DNA of 64,000 nucleotides from Bryobacter sp. CoA8 C33 (lineage in GTDB: Bacteria; Acidobacteriota; Terriglobia; Bryobacterales; Bryobacteraceae). Within the stretch, counting starts at the first letter, position 1; each line of letters opens with the position of its first letter. Below are positions 1-9,353 of this stretch, piece by piece. The position numbers and the translations under genes were made by a program. A model generated the notes under the pieces. It did no database searches. It saw only the letters and a program-made list of their open reading frames with translations, and was not told the origin of the DNA. The stretch covers positions 26,705-90,704 of the forward strand of contig JAINDK010000013.1 of the NCBI GenBank assembly GCA_019931185.1, written 5' to 3'.

Positions 1-595
1 CCAGCGCCATGCGCTTCAGCCAAGGATCAGTCTGAGCCGGGATGAAGTCGTTTTGCGGCAGTTCAGCGGAGGGTCCGAGCGGCGGCATCGCGCCGCGAAC
101 TCGCCGCACCTTGTCCAGGCACGCCTCCACGATCCTTTTCAACTCCGCCTGCCCAACCGCGGAATAACGCCCGCGGAAGCCCAAGCTGATGCACAATGCG
201 TAAAGCTCAAGTAGATCCGCGCCCGAAAGGCTATCCGTCTGGCGAAGGATGTTTTCCAGATTTTGAAAAAAAATCTCCCCGGCGATGTGGACCCCGAATA
301 ACTCCTCCTGCAATGGCTTCCTCCGCCAATCAGAAAAGGCTGTCTGGTTTTGCGTCAGGATCGTCTCATCGAGGTAGGCCACTATGGCAAACATCGCCAG
401 CTTCGTTTCCTCCTCGGAAAAGCGGTTCCGCCGCGCAGCATCAACCGCTGCCCGGAGCGCATTCTTCATGTTTTCCCGCAAACCAAGAGGATCCTGCGTC
501 ATCCGAGGATTGGACCAGATGCGTGCCACGGCCGTCAGCGGTTCCTGAAAGATCACTGCCAGTGTTTCCCGCTCCATCAGACTCTGAGATGGCAT
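1..595 (-). CDS. tssL: DotU/TssL-like type VI secretion protein (partial, C-terminus beyond window)
   Basis: This is the N-terminal part (198 codons) of a DotU/IcmH/TssL-family protein; the frame runs off the window edge. Visible family hallmarks are YLDETILTQ and the helix ELYALCISLGFRGRYSA. DotU proteins are inner-membrane components of type VI secretion (IcmH in type IVB systems), made of a cytoplasmic helical domain and a C-terminal membrane anchor. The anchor would lie in the missing part. I chose the ATG at 595 because a GGGGGA Shine-Dalgarno sits about 5 nt upstream and the preceding tssK stops only 9 nt away, which implies one operon. An alternative Met lies six codons further in. Whether a peptidoglycan-binding extension follows cannot be seen. 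Confidence 0.85.
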   Translation of the reverse strand, partial: MPSQSLMERETLAVIFQEPLTAVARIWSNPRMTQDPLGLRENMKNALRAAVDAARRNRFSEEETKLAMFAIVAYLDETILTQNQTAFSDWRRKPLQEELFGVHIAGEIFFQNLENILRQTDSLSGADLLELYALCISLGFRGRYSAVGQAELKRIVEACLDKVRRVRGAMPPLGPSAELPQNDFIPAQTDPWLKRMAL

Positions 596-604
596 GCATT
601 CCCC

Positions 605-1939
605 CTATTCTGCTTCGACAATGACAATCAACTCGATCTCCGGCACCGGAAACTCCCCTGGCACATACACTCCCACCTGCTTGATCTTGGCAATTTGCTG
701 CCAACAGGGACCGGCCCGGGAGATCGAAAAATACTGCATTTCCGTTCGAGTCTGAATCTCACTCGGCGGAATTGGCAGATGGCTCAACTCAAGTCCGGGA
801 TGAGCCCCCTGCACCAGACGCTCAATGAAATCGCGGGAACAGACCTTCACCAACCGCGGCGTTTGCAAAATCAAAACACTCTCCGCTGTCTGCGCCCGGA
901 TACCCAATATCCACTTTGCCTTCCCCAGACAGCGATCGTCCCCCACCTCGCTTTCGTAGAGATAAGGGGAATAAAGACGAAGTGGAATCTGCTGCGCCGA
1001 CGAAGGGAGTATCGTCTCAAGAGCCTCCCGGATATGCTTATCAAGCAGCGGGAAACAACGCTCCGGCTCGAGATGATCGTACAACGGAAGATCGGCCGGG
1101 TCCTTGCGCAGGTTGAAGGTGCAAAGAGCACCACCCAGCTTGAGAAGCTGCCGGTACAGTTCCTCGGGATGGCCTTTCTTAACCAGTGCCGTGTGCCGCA
1201 GATCCGCCAGCGAAGAGTTGATGCAGTGCAGATACCAGAAGCTTGCTACATCCCGCTGGCTCATTCCGCCCAGCTTCGCGCTGGCCCTCTCTGGGCGCAA
1301 TGCCATCGCTTTGGCGGTTAGTATTTCCACCAGCCGGTTGAGCAGGATCAGCAACCGCCGCGAGCCCTGTATGGTAACCAGGGGAGGTATAAAGTCCGGA
1401 TCGAAAATCAAGTTACCCGCCCCGTCACGCATCACCCGGCCGATCGGCATCGAGCTCAGACCAGAACTCAGTTCGGAATCGAGAAGGAGCTGAAAATTCT
1501 TCCGCCCCACCGTCACCGGCCGCTCCTCCGCACCGCCATTCTCATCCACCATCATGCGCTCATCTGGCGCGAAGCGCGTCTGCGATCCGGAGCAGTTCGC
1601 CCCTCCGAATACATACGTCGGCAACGACAGATGCACCGTGGCGAAACGGGCTACCGGACTGATCAGTTCGGCGATGGGACGGCTTTGCGGCAAAACGTCT
1701 GATTCGGGCATTACAAACGCCAAACCATCCGGCATGAACCCTCGGGCATGCAGCAGCTCCAACCGCCCATTCTTCAGAGCTTCCGCACTCCACTCGATGC
1801 CGGCAAATCCATAGGCGGAATAATGCAGCGACTGCGAAGTGAAGTCAATCAGATCCTCGAAATATCGCTTCTGCGCCTGAAAGTGATGAGGCGCGAGGTG
1901 CATTCCTTCAGACCAAACAACACGAGAAAGTTGCTTCAT
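605..1939 (-). CDS. tssK: Type VI secretion baseplate subunit TssK
   Basis: This 444-residue protein matches TssK (VasE/ImpJ family) in length and in its N-terminal signature, VVWSEGMHLAPHHFQAQ followed by ALKNGRLELLHARGFMPDGL. In characterised systems TssK trimers link the T6SS baseplate to the TssJLM membrane complex. The DotU/TssL gene follows directly on the same strand. The start ATG at 1939 faces the divergent GEFTRMF-repeat gene, so the 53-bp interval between 1940 and 1992 should hold both 5' ends. No tssA/B/C/F/G/M gene is visible here; the rest of the locus presumably lies to the left of the window. Confidence 0.93.
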   Translation of the reverse strand: MKQLSRVVWSEGMHLAPHHFQAQKRYFEDLIDFTSQSLHYSAYGFAGIEWSAEALKNGRLELLHARGFMPDGLAFVMPESDVLPQSRPIAELISPVARFATVHLSLPTYVFGGANCSGSQTRFAPDERMMVDENGGAEERPVTVGRKNFQLLLDSELSSGLSSMPIGRVMRDGAGNLIFDPDFIPPLVTIQGSRRLLILLNRLVEILTAKAMALRPERASAKLGGMSQRDVASFWYLHCINSSLADLRHTALVKKGHPEELYRQLLKLGGALCTFNLRKDPADLPLYDHLEPERCFPLLDKHIREALETILPSSAQQIPLRLYSPYLYESEVGDDRCLGKAKWILGIRAQTAESVLILQTPRLVKVCSRDFIERLVQGAHPGLELSHLPIPPSEIQTRTEMQYFSISRAGPCWQQIAKIKQVGVYVPGEFPVPEIELIVIVEAE

Positions 1940-1992
1940 CGCCGTTGAGTTCTCAGGCTATCATAAAGGCACGATTTCAAAGGTTTATTCTC

Positions 1993-3471
1993 ATGTCCTT
2001 CGAGTCCACCTACCAATTGGTTGCCCCCGTTTCCGACACAGCCGACGCGCTTTGCTACAAAGCGATTCAGAAACTCACCGGCGAGGAGGTTTGGATCCAT
2101 ATCGTCAGGACCACGGGGACCGGCATCCTGGAAAGCGCCCAAAAAGCAAATGCGGTGCCAGGTTTTGCTGAAAAGCCCGTTCTCGAAGTCGTACGGGAGG
2201 GCGCGAAAGCCTACATCGTTACCCGGCCACTTCCTCCCGGGGCGAGCCTTCGCGATTGGCTGGCCAGCCTTTCGCAAGTCAAGACCCCCGACCCAATGCA
2301 AATGACGGGGGCCTTCCGCCTGGATCACCTCCCTAACATGTCGGCCGACCTGCCAACCATGCAGATGCCAGCTTTCGCTCCGCCGCCGCAGCCGCAGCAA
2401 CCACCCCTGCCTCCGCCTCCCGAGCCACCCCCTCCTCCCGCTCCAATCCCGGCTCCGGCCTCGACGGGTGAGTTTACTCGTGTCTTCGAGACGCCAAACC
2501 CGCTCGCGCCACCACCATCCACGCTCCCCGCTCCACCAACCACAAGTCCGGAACCCGGCGAATTCACCCGAATGTTTCAGACACCCGGCCCCGTGGCTCC
2601 TCCACCCTTCATCCCCCCTCCCGCCGCAAGAAATGAACCGGGAGAATTCACCCGCATGTTTCAATCGCCGCTGGCCCAATCCACTCCCGCACCGGTCAAT
2701 CCGATCTCCCATCCCGTAGCCCCACCCCAGTCGGAACAGGCTGGAGAGTTTACGCGCATGTTTCGCTCCGTCGAGCCATCTTCTGTTTTTTCCGGATCAG
2801 AAACCGCCCCCCCTCCTCCCTCTCCGTCCAGCTCAGCCGGCCCAGGAGACTTCACACGTCTTCTGCAAACGCCTCCCGCGCCAGTGTCCGACGCGCCTCT
2901 TCCTGCTTCCCCCGCCCCGCCGCTGGTTCCGCCGGCGCCAACTGCCATGCCGCCACTGCCTGGGCCATCCTTTACCTCACCCTCCGTCGCGGCCCCAAGC
3001 TTCACTCCTCCCTCTATCGGACCTTCTCTCACGCCCCCGTCTTTTTCCCCGCCGCTCATCCATCCCTCATCTGGCGGGAGCGAGCCTTTTCCCGAAAATT
3101 TCGCGGGCCCGCTCCCTGTCAATCCTGGTTCGGTGCAACCGGGTTTGCTGTCCGGCGCAGAGAGCGCCACTCAGTTCTTCCGTGCCCCCGGTTCCACTCC
3201 GTCCGCGATGCCCGGAGCCATGCCGCCTCCCGCCTCCGGTCCGGGCGAATTCACTCGCATGATGCAGGCGCCCTCCCCGGCCTCCGTCCCTGCCGTTGGT
3301 GTTCCCCAACCTCAACCCCAAGGCCCGGAGGCCCCTCCGCCGGCGGTCTTCTCGCAAACCCCTCCTCCCACGGCAGGCCGGAAAATCAATCTCTGGTTGA
3401 TCCTGGGAAATGTGGTCATCGTCTTGATGATCATCCTTCTCATCGTCGTCATCATGAAGTCCAGCCGTTAG
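1993..3471 (+). CDS. Proline-rich GEFTRMF-repeat protein with kinase N-lobe-like head and C-terminal membrane anchor
   Basis: This 492-residue protein is of unknown function. Residues about 4-95 resemble a protein-kinase N-lobe (YQLVAPVSD...YKAIQKLTGEEVWIHIV, then a hinge-like YIVTRPLPPGASLRDWL), but no catalytic C-lobe follows. Residues about 100-460 are Pro/Ala-rich and carry a short motif, G(E/D)FTR(M/V/L)(F/L/M), at about 159, 189, 217, 251, 285 and 418, plus a degenerate copy (ATQFFRAPG) near 392. A single hydrophobic helix at about 467-488 is followed by a short basic tail, giving a tail-anchored layout. The ATG at 1993 is preceded by AAAGG; an in-frame TTG at 1945 would add 16 residues. 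The gene is divergent from tssK, so a T6SS link is suggested by position only. Confidence 0.85.
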   Translation: MSFESTYQLVAPVSDTADALCYKAIQKLTGEEVWIHIVRTTGTGILESAQKANAVPGFAEKPVLEVVREGAKAYIVTRPLPPGASLRDWLASLSQVKTPDPMQMTGAFRLDHLPNMSADLPTMQMPAFAPPPQPQQPPLPPPPEPPPPPAPIPAPASTGEFTRVFETPNPLAPPPSTLPAPPTTSPEPGEFTRMFQTPGPVAPPPFIPPPAARNEPGEFTRMFQSPLAQSTPAPVNPISHPVAPPQSEQAGEFTRMFRSVEPSSVFSGSETAPPPPSPSSSAGPGDFTRLLQTPPAPVSDAPLPASPAPPLVPPAPTAMPPLPGPSFTSPSVAAPSFTPPSIGPSLTPPSFSPPLIHPSSGGSEPFPENFAGPLPVNPGSVQPGLLSGAESATQFFRAPGSTPSAMPGAMPPPASGPGEFTRMMQAPSPASVPAVGVPQPQPQGPEAPPPAVFSQTPPPTAGRKINLWLILGNVVIVLMIILLIVVIMKSSR

Positions 3472-3492
3472 ACGGCTCTCCGCGATCCGCCT

Positions 3493-5319
3493 TCATTTTG
3501 CTTGCAGGTCTCGCCCGGCCAGACTCGTGAAATCTTCACCCGGATTGATGAACTGATTTCGTTCAAAGGCGTGCTGCCGGTCGTGCAACTCCCGATAGCG
3601 GCCGCCAATCGCCATCAATTCCGCGTGTTTACCCCGCTCCACTATGGCGCCGCCTTCAATCACCAGAATCTGGTCGGCCGCGCGAATCGTCGACAAACGA
3701 TGCGCGATCACAAAAGTCGTTCGCCCGTTGCGCAAATGCGACAACGCTTGCTGAATCAACGCCTCGCTCTCACTGTCCAGGCTCGAGGTCGCTTCATCCA
3801 GAATCAGGATACGCGGATCCGCCAGTATCGCCCGGGCAATCGCTACCCGTTGGCGCTGCCCTCCTGAAAGCTTCACCCCCCGCTCCCCGACAACCGTGTC
3901 GTAGCCCTTTTCAAAGCGCTGTATGAACTCATCACAATGCGCTACCCGGCAGGCCGCCTCGATTTCCGCCCGGCTCGCTCCCGGGTTCGCGAAACTGATG
4001 TTGTCCGCTATCGTGCCGTCAAACAGAAAATTGTCCTGAAACACCACACCCAGGTTCGAGCGGTATTCCCGCATCCGCAATTGCGACAACTCCCGGCCAT
4101 CGACCAGTATGCGACCCGATTGCGGTTGGTTGAAGTTCATCACTAGACTGATGAGTGTGCTCTTGCCCGATCCCGAGGATCCTACCAGCGCTGTCGTCGA
4201 TCCAGCCGGAGCCTCGAACGAAATATGCCGCAGCACCGGCGCCCCGGGCTGATACTCAAAACTCACATCCTCAAACTTGATGTGCCCTTCCAAGTCTCCC
4301 GCCGCCTGACGGTTAGCATCGTCGCTATCCTCAGTCTTTAAGTCCAATACTTCCCGGATCCGGTCCAATCCCGCTAGAGCCTCGGTGATCTGCGTTCCGA
4401 TCGATGCAAGCTCGACCACCGGCATCGTCATCATCCCCGTGAAGGCGACATACATGAACAGATCCCCCAGCGTCATCTCCCCTCGAATCACGCTCGAGCC
4501 ACCGACAAAAAAGATCACCATCCCGATCGCGCCCACGATCATCGACGAAAATGCCATCACAAAGGAGACGCCCGTCATCGACCGCGCAATGTTCCGGAAT
4601 AACTGGTGCACGCCGCGGGCAAAGACAAGTTTCTCGCGGCGCTCCGCCGTATACGCTTTCACAACGCGAATGCCGCCCAGGCTCTCCGACAACCGCCCAG
4701 TCACCTGGCTCTGAATCTCGCCCCGCTCACGGAACAACGGACGCAGCCGCTTGAACGCCATCGAAAGCACAATGCCGAAAACCGCCAGCACGGCAATCGT
4801 GATCAGCGTCATGCTCCAGTTCAGGTAAAGCAGGACTGCCAAACACAAACTCGCCGTCACTAGGCCTCCCAATAACTGCACCACACCCGTGCCGACCAGA
4901 TTGCGCACCCCTTCGGCGTCCTGCATGATCCGCGATATCAACTGCCCCGTCTTCATCGCGTCGAAGTAGCTCACCGGAAGCCGCTCGATATGCTCATGCA
5001 CGCGTTTTCTCATTTCGGTAATCGCGCGCTGCGCTGCCACGCCCAGTATCTGCGACAGCGCAAATGCCGTCACGGCCTGCAGCATCGTCGCCACCAAAGC
5101 CGCCAGCGCAACCAGCCACAGTAACTCCTGCCGGCTCTTACCAATCACCTCATCAATCAGAAATTTCGTCGAAGCCGGCAGCACCAAACTGAGTGACCGG
5201 CTGATTAGCATCAGGCTCAAGCCGAAGGCCAGACGCCAACGATGCGTCCAAAGCAACTGGCGTGTCTCCGCCAGGGCCTTCGAATAGTTGATTTTCTTCT
5301 TATCTGCTTTGGGCTGCAT
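3493..5319 (-). CDS. ABC exporter, transmembrane-ATPase half-transporter (MsbA/lipid A export type)
   Basis: This 608-residue protein has an N-terminal six-helix ABC exporter domain (about residues 30-330) and a C-terminal nucleotide-binding domain with Walker A VGSSGSGKST, signature LSGGQRQRVAIARAIL and Walker B ILILDEATSSLD. Such proteins work as homodimers in the inner membrane and export lipids, peptides or drugs. The N-terminal FLIDEVIG and the coupling-helix region look like MsbA/BmrA-type exporters, but the substrate cannot be told from sequence. It lies 39 bp downstream of the DUF1501 gene on the same strand and converges with the GEFTRMF-repeat gene. Confidence 0.93.
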   Translation of the reverse strand: MQPKADKKKINYSKALAETRQLLWTHRWRLAFGLSLMLISRSLSLVLPASTKFLIDEVIGKSRQELLWLVALAALVATMLQAVTAFALSQILGVAAQRAITEMRKRVHEHIERLPVSYFDAMKTGQLISRIMQDAEGVRNLVGTGVVQLLGGLVTASLCLAVLLYLNWSMTLITIAVLAVFGIVLSMAFKRLRPLFRERGEIQSQVTGRLSESLGGIRVVKAYTAERREKLVFARGVHQLFRNIARSMTGVSFVMAFSSMIVGAIGMVIFFVGGSSVIRGEMTLGDLFMYVAFTGMMTMPVVELASIGTQITEALAGLDRIREVLDLKTEDSDDANRQAAGDLEGHIKFEDVSFEYQPGAPVLRHISFEAPAGSTTALVGSSGSGKSTLISLVMNFNQPQSGRILVDGRELSQLRMREYRSNLGVVFQDNFLFDGTIADNISFANPGASRAEIEAACRVAHCDEFIQRFEKGYDTVVGERGVKLSGGQRQRVAIARAILADPRILILDEATSSLDSESEALIQQALSHLRNGRTTFVIAHRLSTIRAADQILVIEGGAIVERGKHAELMAIGGRYRELHDRQHAFERNQFINPGEDFTSLAGRDLQAK

Positions 5320-5358
5320 CTGGCGCCCTTCTATTCTCCCAGAACCAGCCGGACCGCA

Positions 5359-6774
5359 TCAGGCGCAGAGTTTCTTCACGACGTTGCCATGCACATCCGT
5401 CAGGCGGAAATCGCGGCCCATGTGCCGGTAAGTCAGTCGCAGGTGGTCCATGCCTAACAGATGCAGAATCGTGGCCTGCAAATCCCAGACATCGATCTTG
5501 TCCTCGACGATGTTCAAGCCCAACTCGTCAGTCTTGCCGATTACTTGACCAGGCTTGATACCCGCGCCCGCCATCCAGATCGAATACCCATTCGGATGGT
5601 GGTCCCGGCCGGCATTGTCGGCTTCCTCGGGCCGCCGAATCTCCGACATCGGCGTCCGGCCGAATTCCCCGCCCCAAACCACGAGCGTTTCCTCCAGTAA
5701 TCCCCGCTGCTTCAAGTCATTCAGCAGCGCGCCCGTCGGCTGGTCGGTCTGCTCGCACATCTTCGGCAATCCATTGTTGATCGCCGAATGATGGTCCCAC
5801 CCCGAATGCGCCACCAGCACAAACCGCACCCCACGCTCCACCAGGCGGCGCGCCAACAGTAGATTCGTCCCATATTGCTGCGAGGCCTTCTTGTTGATGC
5901 CGTACATCTCAATCGTCGCCGGGGATTCCTTGCTCAAGTCCACCAGCTCCGGTCCCGCCGATTGCATCCGGTAGGCCAACTCATAGGAGTGAATGCGCGA
6001 TGCAATCTCGGCATCCCCCGTGCGCTCCAGATGTTCAGCGTTCAGGTCCTTGAGCGCATCGAGCCGCTCGCGCTGCGCCGCCTCCGGCATCCCCTTCGGA
6101 CTGGACAAATATAAGATCGGATCGCCACTCGAGCGGAGGTTCGTGCCTTGATAGAGCGACGGCAAGAATCCGTTTGTCCATAAGTCGGACCCAGCGCTCG
6201 ATCCCGGGCCGGACTGCAGAGCGACAAAAGCCGGCAGGTTCTTCGATTCCGAACCAAGGCCATAGGTCACCCACGAACCCATCGAAGGCCGTCCCCCCGT
6301 CATGTGTCCTGAAAACAACAACAACTGCCCCGGATGATGATTGAAGGCCTCCGAATGCATCGACCGGATCAGGCAAATATCGTCGGCATGACTTGCCGTG
6401 TGCGGAATCAAGTCCGACAACTCCGCTCCGCTCTGGCCGAAGCGGGCGAATTTACGCGGCGAGGCCAGGATCTTCGCGCTGGGTTTGATGAAGGCTAGCT
6501 TCAAGTCCTTCGTCATGGATGGGGGCAGTGATTGTCCATGCCATCGCTGCAACTCCGGCTTGGGATCAAACAGATCCATTTGCGACGGAGCGCCTTCCTG
6601 AAACAGGAAAATCACATTCTTCGCCTTCGGCTTGTAGTGCGGCGCCTTCGCAGCCAGCGGGTCGTTCACCGCGCCCGTCATCAACTCGGCCAACGCCAAC
6701 GTTCCCATGCCGGCCAGCGACCGTCTCAGAAAATCCCGCCTCAGGTGTGTCTCAATGATTTGTTGCGAATTCAT
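5359..6774 (-). CDS. DUF1501 family protein (alkaline phosphatase-like fold, Tat-type signal)
   Basis: This 471-residue DUF1501 protein begins with RRDFLRRSL followed by a hydrophobic stretch, a twin-arginine-type export signal. The body has the sulfatase/phosphatase-superfamily features typical of DUF1501: VIFLFQEGAPSQMDLFDPKPEL near the N-terminus, GWDHHSAINNGLP, and LVVWGGEFGRTP with RDHHPNGYSIWMAG near the C-terminus. The ATG at 6774 has AAGGAG 6 nt upstream and lies 14 nt after the DUF1549/DUF1553 stop, so the two genes are co-transcribed. This pairing is widespread in planctomycetes and Solibacter-like acidobacteria. The biochemical role is unproven. Confidence 0.92.
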   Translation of the reverse strand: MNSQQIIETHLRRDFLRRSLAGMGTLALAELMTGAVNDPLAAKAPHYKPKAKNVIFLFQEGAPSQMDLFDPKPELQRWHGQSLPPSMTKDLKLAFIKPSAKILASPRKFARFGQSGAELSDLIPHTASHADDICLIRSMHSEAFNHHPGQLLLFSGHMTGGRPSMGSWVTYGLGSESKNLPAFVALQSGPGSSAGSDLWTNGFLPSLYQGTNLRSSGDPILYLSSPKGMPEAAQRERLDALKDLNAEHLERTGDAEIASRIHSYELAYRMQSAGPELVDLSKESPATIEMYGINKKASQQYGTNLLLARRLVERGVRFVLVAHSGWDHHSAINNGLPKMCEQTDQPTGALLNDLKQRGLLEETLVVWGGEFGRTPMSEIRRPEEADNAGRDHHPNGYSIWMAGAGIKPGQVIGKTDELGLNIVEDKIDVWDLQATILHLLGMDHLRLTYRHMGRDFRLTDVHGNVVKKLCA

Positions 6775-6788
6775 GCGCGGCTCCTTGT

Positions 6789-9353
6789 CTATTCCCGGGT
6801 GATGAACTCGTCGAGGTTCATCAGCACACTCGCTAGCGTGGTCCAAACAGCCATTTCAAGCGGCGTCGAACCATCGGGTTGATGGGGCGCCAGTTGCGCG
6901 ATCGATTGCGCATCGTCGGCCAGCAGCTTCCGTTGCCGGTCATAATAAAGCCGCAGGCGCGATACTTCGGCGGCCGATGGCGCCCGGCCCAGCGCTTCAC
7001 GGTAGGCGAAATTCAACCGTGGCTCGAAATCCCCGCGAGCCTCAACGAGCAGCCGCGCCGAGAAAGCTTGCGCTGCCTCGAGAAAGGCCGGGTCATTCAG
7101 CAGATTGAGCGCCTGCAAAGGTGTATTCGAGCGGTCGCGGCGACACGCTGTCACGCTCGCCTTCGGAGCATCGAAGTTGACCAGCAGGGGATAGGGAGTT
7201 GTGCGCAAGAACTGTATGTACAGGCCCCGCCGGTAGCGGTTTTCGCCTTTCTCCTCAGGCCATGCCGTACCCCAGCCACGCGATCCATAGCCCGCCTCGA
7301 GCACCCCCGCTGGCAGTGGGGGATGAATACCCGGTCCACCAATCTTTCCCGTTAGTAGTCCGCTTACCCGCAACGCCGAATCCCGGATCAGTTCTCCCGG
7401 CAGGCGCAGCCGGCTCTGCCGAGCCAGCAACGCATTGCTGGGATCCTTTTCGCTCAACTCCGGCCGGGCCTGCGAACTCTGCCGGTATGTCGCCGAAAGA
7501 ACGATCGTGCGGATCAACTGTTTCCGGCTCCAACCACCCTCGCGAAACTCGACGGCCAGCCAATCAAGCAGTTCCGGATATACCGGCGCTTCACTCCGCA
7601 GACCAAAGTCCTCGCTCGACCGGGCCAAACCAGCACCGAACAATTCCTGCCAAATGCGATTCACGGCCACCCTCGCCGTCAATGGATTCTCCGGTGCCAC
7701 CAGCCATTCCGCCAGATCGAGACGCGTTCCCGTCTTGGCCGGAATCGCCGGCAGCGCGGACAAGCTCGCCGCCTCCACCGCGATACCCGGGCTGCGGTAA
7801 TCTCCTCGCAAACGGATGTAGGAAGGCGCTCTCACCGCCGCCTCCTCGATCGTCATCGCTTGCGACAGTTGCGGATACTCGCGCTTGAGTTCCTTCAACT
7901 TCCGCGCCAACTCGTCGAGCTTCAATTCTTTCCATCTCTTATTGCCCACGGCAAAGTGGTAGTTCGAAATGAAATGATCCGTGAGAATGGCTTGCTGCCG
8001 CGCCGTGCGCCGCCCCAGCGGGATCTGCACAATCTTGCCGCCATCCCCATCCTCGGTCAGCTTATTGACGCAATCCCAGGCAAGGTCCCAATCCGTCCGC
8101 TCGCCCGGATGAGCGATCGTGTACAGAATGTTCTTTTCCCAGTCGGCCTGTAATTCAGCTACCTTGTATTCCGCCAGCAATGCTTCCCGCTTGCGCTGGT
8201 GCTCGGCTTGCGTCTTCAGCCACGGTCCGATTTCCCCCGGCAGCGGAGCATCGATGTTGACCTCTTCCACATTGTCGAAGTATGCGAAGAGGGAATAGAA
8301 ATCCTTTTGCGAGATCGGGTCGTACTTGTGGTCGTGACACTGCGCACACGCTACCGTCAATCCGAGCCAAACCGATGCCACGGTACTGCTGCGGTCCGAG
8401 GTCGCCTCAAAACGGAACTGCCGGTCGTCGACTCCCCCCTCGCGATTGGTCAACGTGTTGCGGTGGAATCCGGTGGCCACCCGCGTCTCCGTCGTGGCGT
8501 TGGGCAGCAGGTCACCGGCAATCTGCTGGCGCGTGAATTCATCAAACGGCAGATCCCGGTTGATCGCATCGATCACCCAGTTCCGCCATCTCCACGCCCA
8601 CGGCCGGATCCAGTCCTTTTCATAGCCATCGGAATCCGCGTAGCGCGCTTGGTCCAACCAGTGCCGCGCCCACTTTTCCCCGAAGTGAGGTGAGGCCAGC
8701 AACCGGTCCACCTCCCGCTCATATGCATCCGGACGATGGTCCGCCAGAAAACGCTCCGTCTCCTCGCGTGTCGGCGGCAATCCCGTGAGGTCCAAACTCA
8801 GCCGGCGCAACAACAAACGGCGTTCCGCTTCCGGTGCCGCGACGATCTGCTCTTTGGCGAGACGAGCCAACACAAACTGGTCAACTGCATTGTGGCCACC
8901 AGCCACCGCCGGCACAGCGGGACGCACCAAGGGGCGAAACGCCCAATGCCGCGAAGCGGGCGCCTTGGCGGCGGATCTCGCCCGTAATGCCGCTGGCATC
9001 AGGGCTCCTTTATCAATCCACGTCTTCAGCGTGGCGATCTCCTCCGGCTTCAGACTTTTGCCGCCAGGCGGCATCGCCGGCGCCCCCTTGGCCCCGGAAA
9101 TCCGCAAATACAAGGGACTTTCTTCGCTCTTTCCCGGCAGAATCGCCGCCCCGCTATAGCCTCCCTTCAATGCCTGCTCCGCATCATCGAGCCGGAATCC
9201 GCTCTGCTGCATCCCTGCCCCGTGGCAACTGTAACAGTTCCGCCGCAGGATCGGCTGTACATCCCGGGTGAAATCGACGGCTGCTGAAGCCAAAGCAGCA
9301 CCGGCGCAGAACACCCATACCATTCCCCAAGAGGAAAAATTCTTGCCGCTCAT
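6789..9353 (-). CDS. DUF1549/DUF1553 protein with N-terminal planctomycete-type cytochrome c domain
   Basis: This 854-residue secreted protein starts with a signal peptide (about residues 1-25), followed by a planctomycete-type cytochrome c domain with heme motif CYSCH at 40-44 and the second-half motif MPPGGKSLKPEEIATLKTWI. Next come DUF1549 (HWAFRPLVRPAVP..., FGEKWARHWLDQARYADSDGYEKD) and, towards the C-terminus, DUF1553 (LTARVAVNRIWQELFGAGL..., SNTPLQALNLLNDPAFLEAAQ). Proteins of this layout are thought to be extracytoplasmic and linked to polysaccharide or sulfated-glycan use, largely from genomic context. The ATG has GGAG about 6 nt upstream. It is the first gene of a pair with DUF1501. 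Confidence 0.94.
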   Translation of the reverse strand: MSGKNFSSWGMVWVFCAGAALASAAVDFTRDVQPILRRNCYSCHGAGMQQSGFRLDDAEQALKGGYSGAAILPGKSEESPLYLRISGAKGAPAMPPGGKSLKPEEIATLKTWIDKGALMPAALRARSAAKAPASRHWAFRPLVRPAVPAVAGGHNAVDQFVLARLAKEQIVAAPEAERRLLLRRLSLDLTGLPPTREETERFLADHRPDAYEREVDRLLASPHFGEKWARHWLDQARYADSDGYEKDWIRPWAWRWRNWVIDAINRDLPFDEFTRQQIAGDLLPNATTETRVATGFHRNTLTNREGGVDDRQFRFEATSDRSSTVASVWLGLTVACAQCHDHKYDPISQKDFYSLFAYFDNVEEVNIDAPLPGEIGPWLKTQAEHQRKREALLAEYKVAELQADWEKNILYTIAHPGERTDWDLAWDCVNKLTEDGDGGKIVQIPLGRRTARQQAILTDHFISNYHFAVGNKRWKELKLDELARKLKELKREYPQLSQAMTIEEAAVRAPSYIRLRGDYRSPGIAVEAASLSALPAIPAKTGTRLDLAEWLVAPENPLTARVAVNRIWQELFGAGLARSSEDFGLRSEAPVYPELLDWLAVEFREGGWSRKQLIRTIVLSATYRQSSQARPELSEKDPSNALLARQSRLRLPGELIRDSALRVSGLLTGKIGGPGIHPPLPAGVLEAGYGSRGWGTAWPEEKGENRYRRGLYIQFLRTTPYPLLVNFDAPKASVTACRRDRSNTPLQALNLLNDPAFLEAAQAFSARLLVEARGDFEPRLNFAYREALGRAPSAAEVSRLRLYYDRQRKLLADDAQSIAQLAPHQPDGSTPLEMAVWTTLASVLMNLDEFITRE

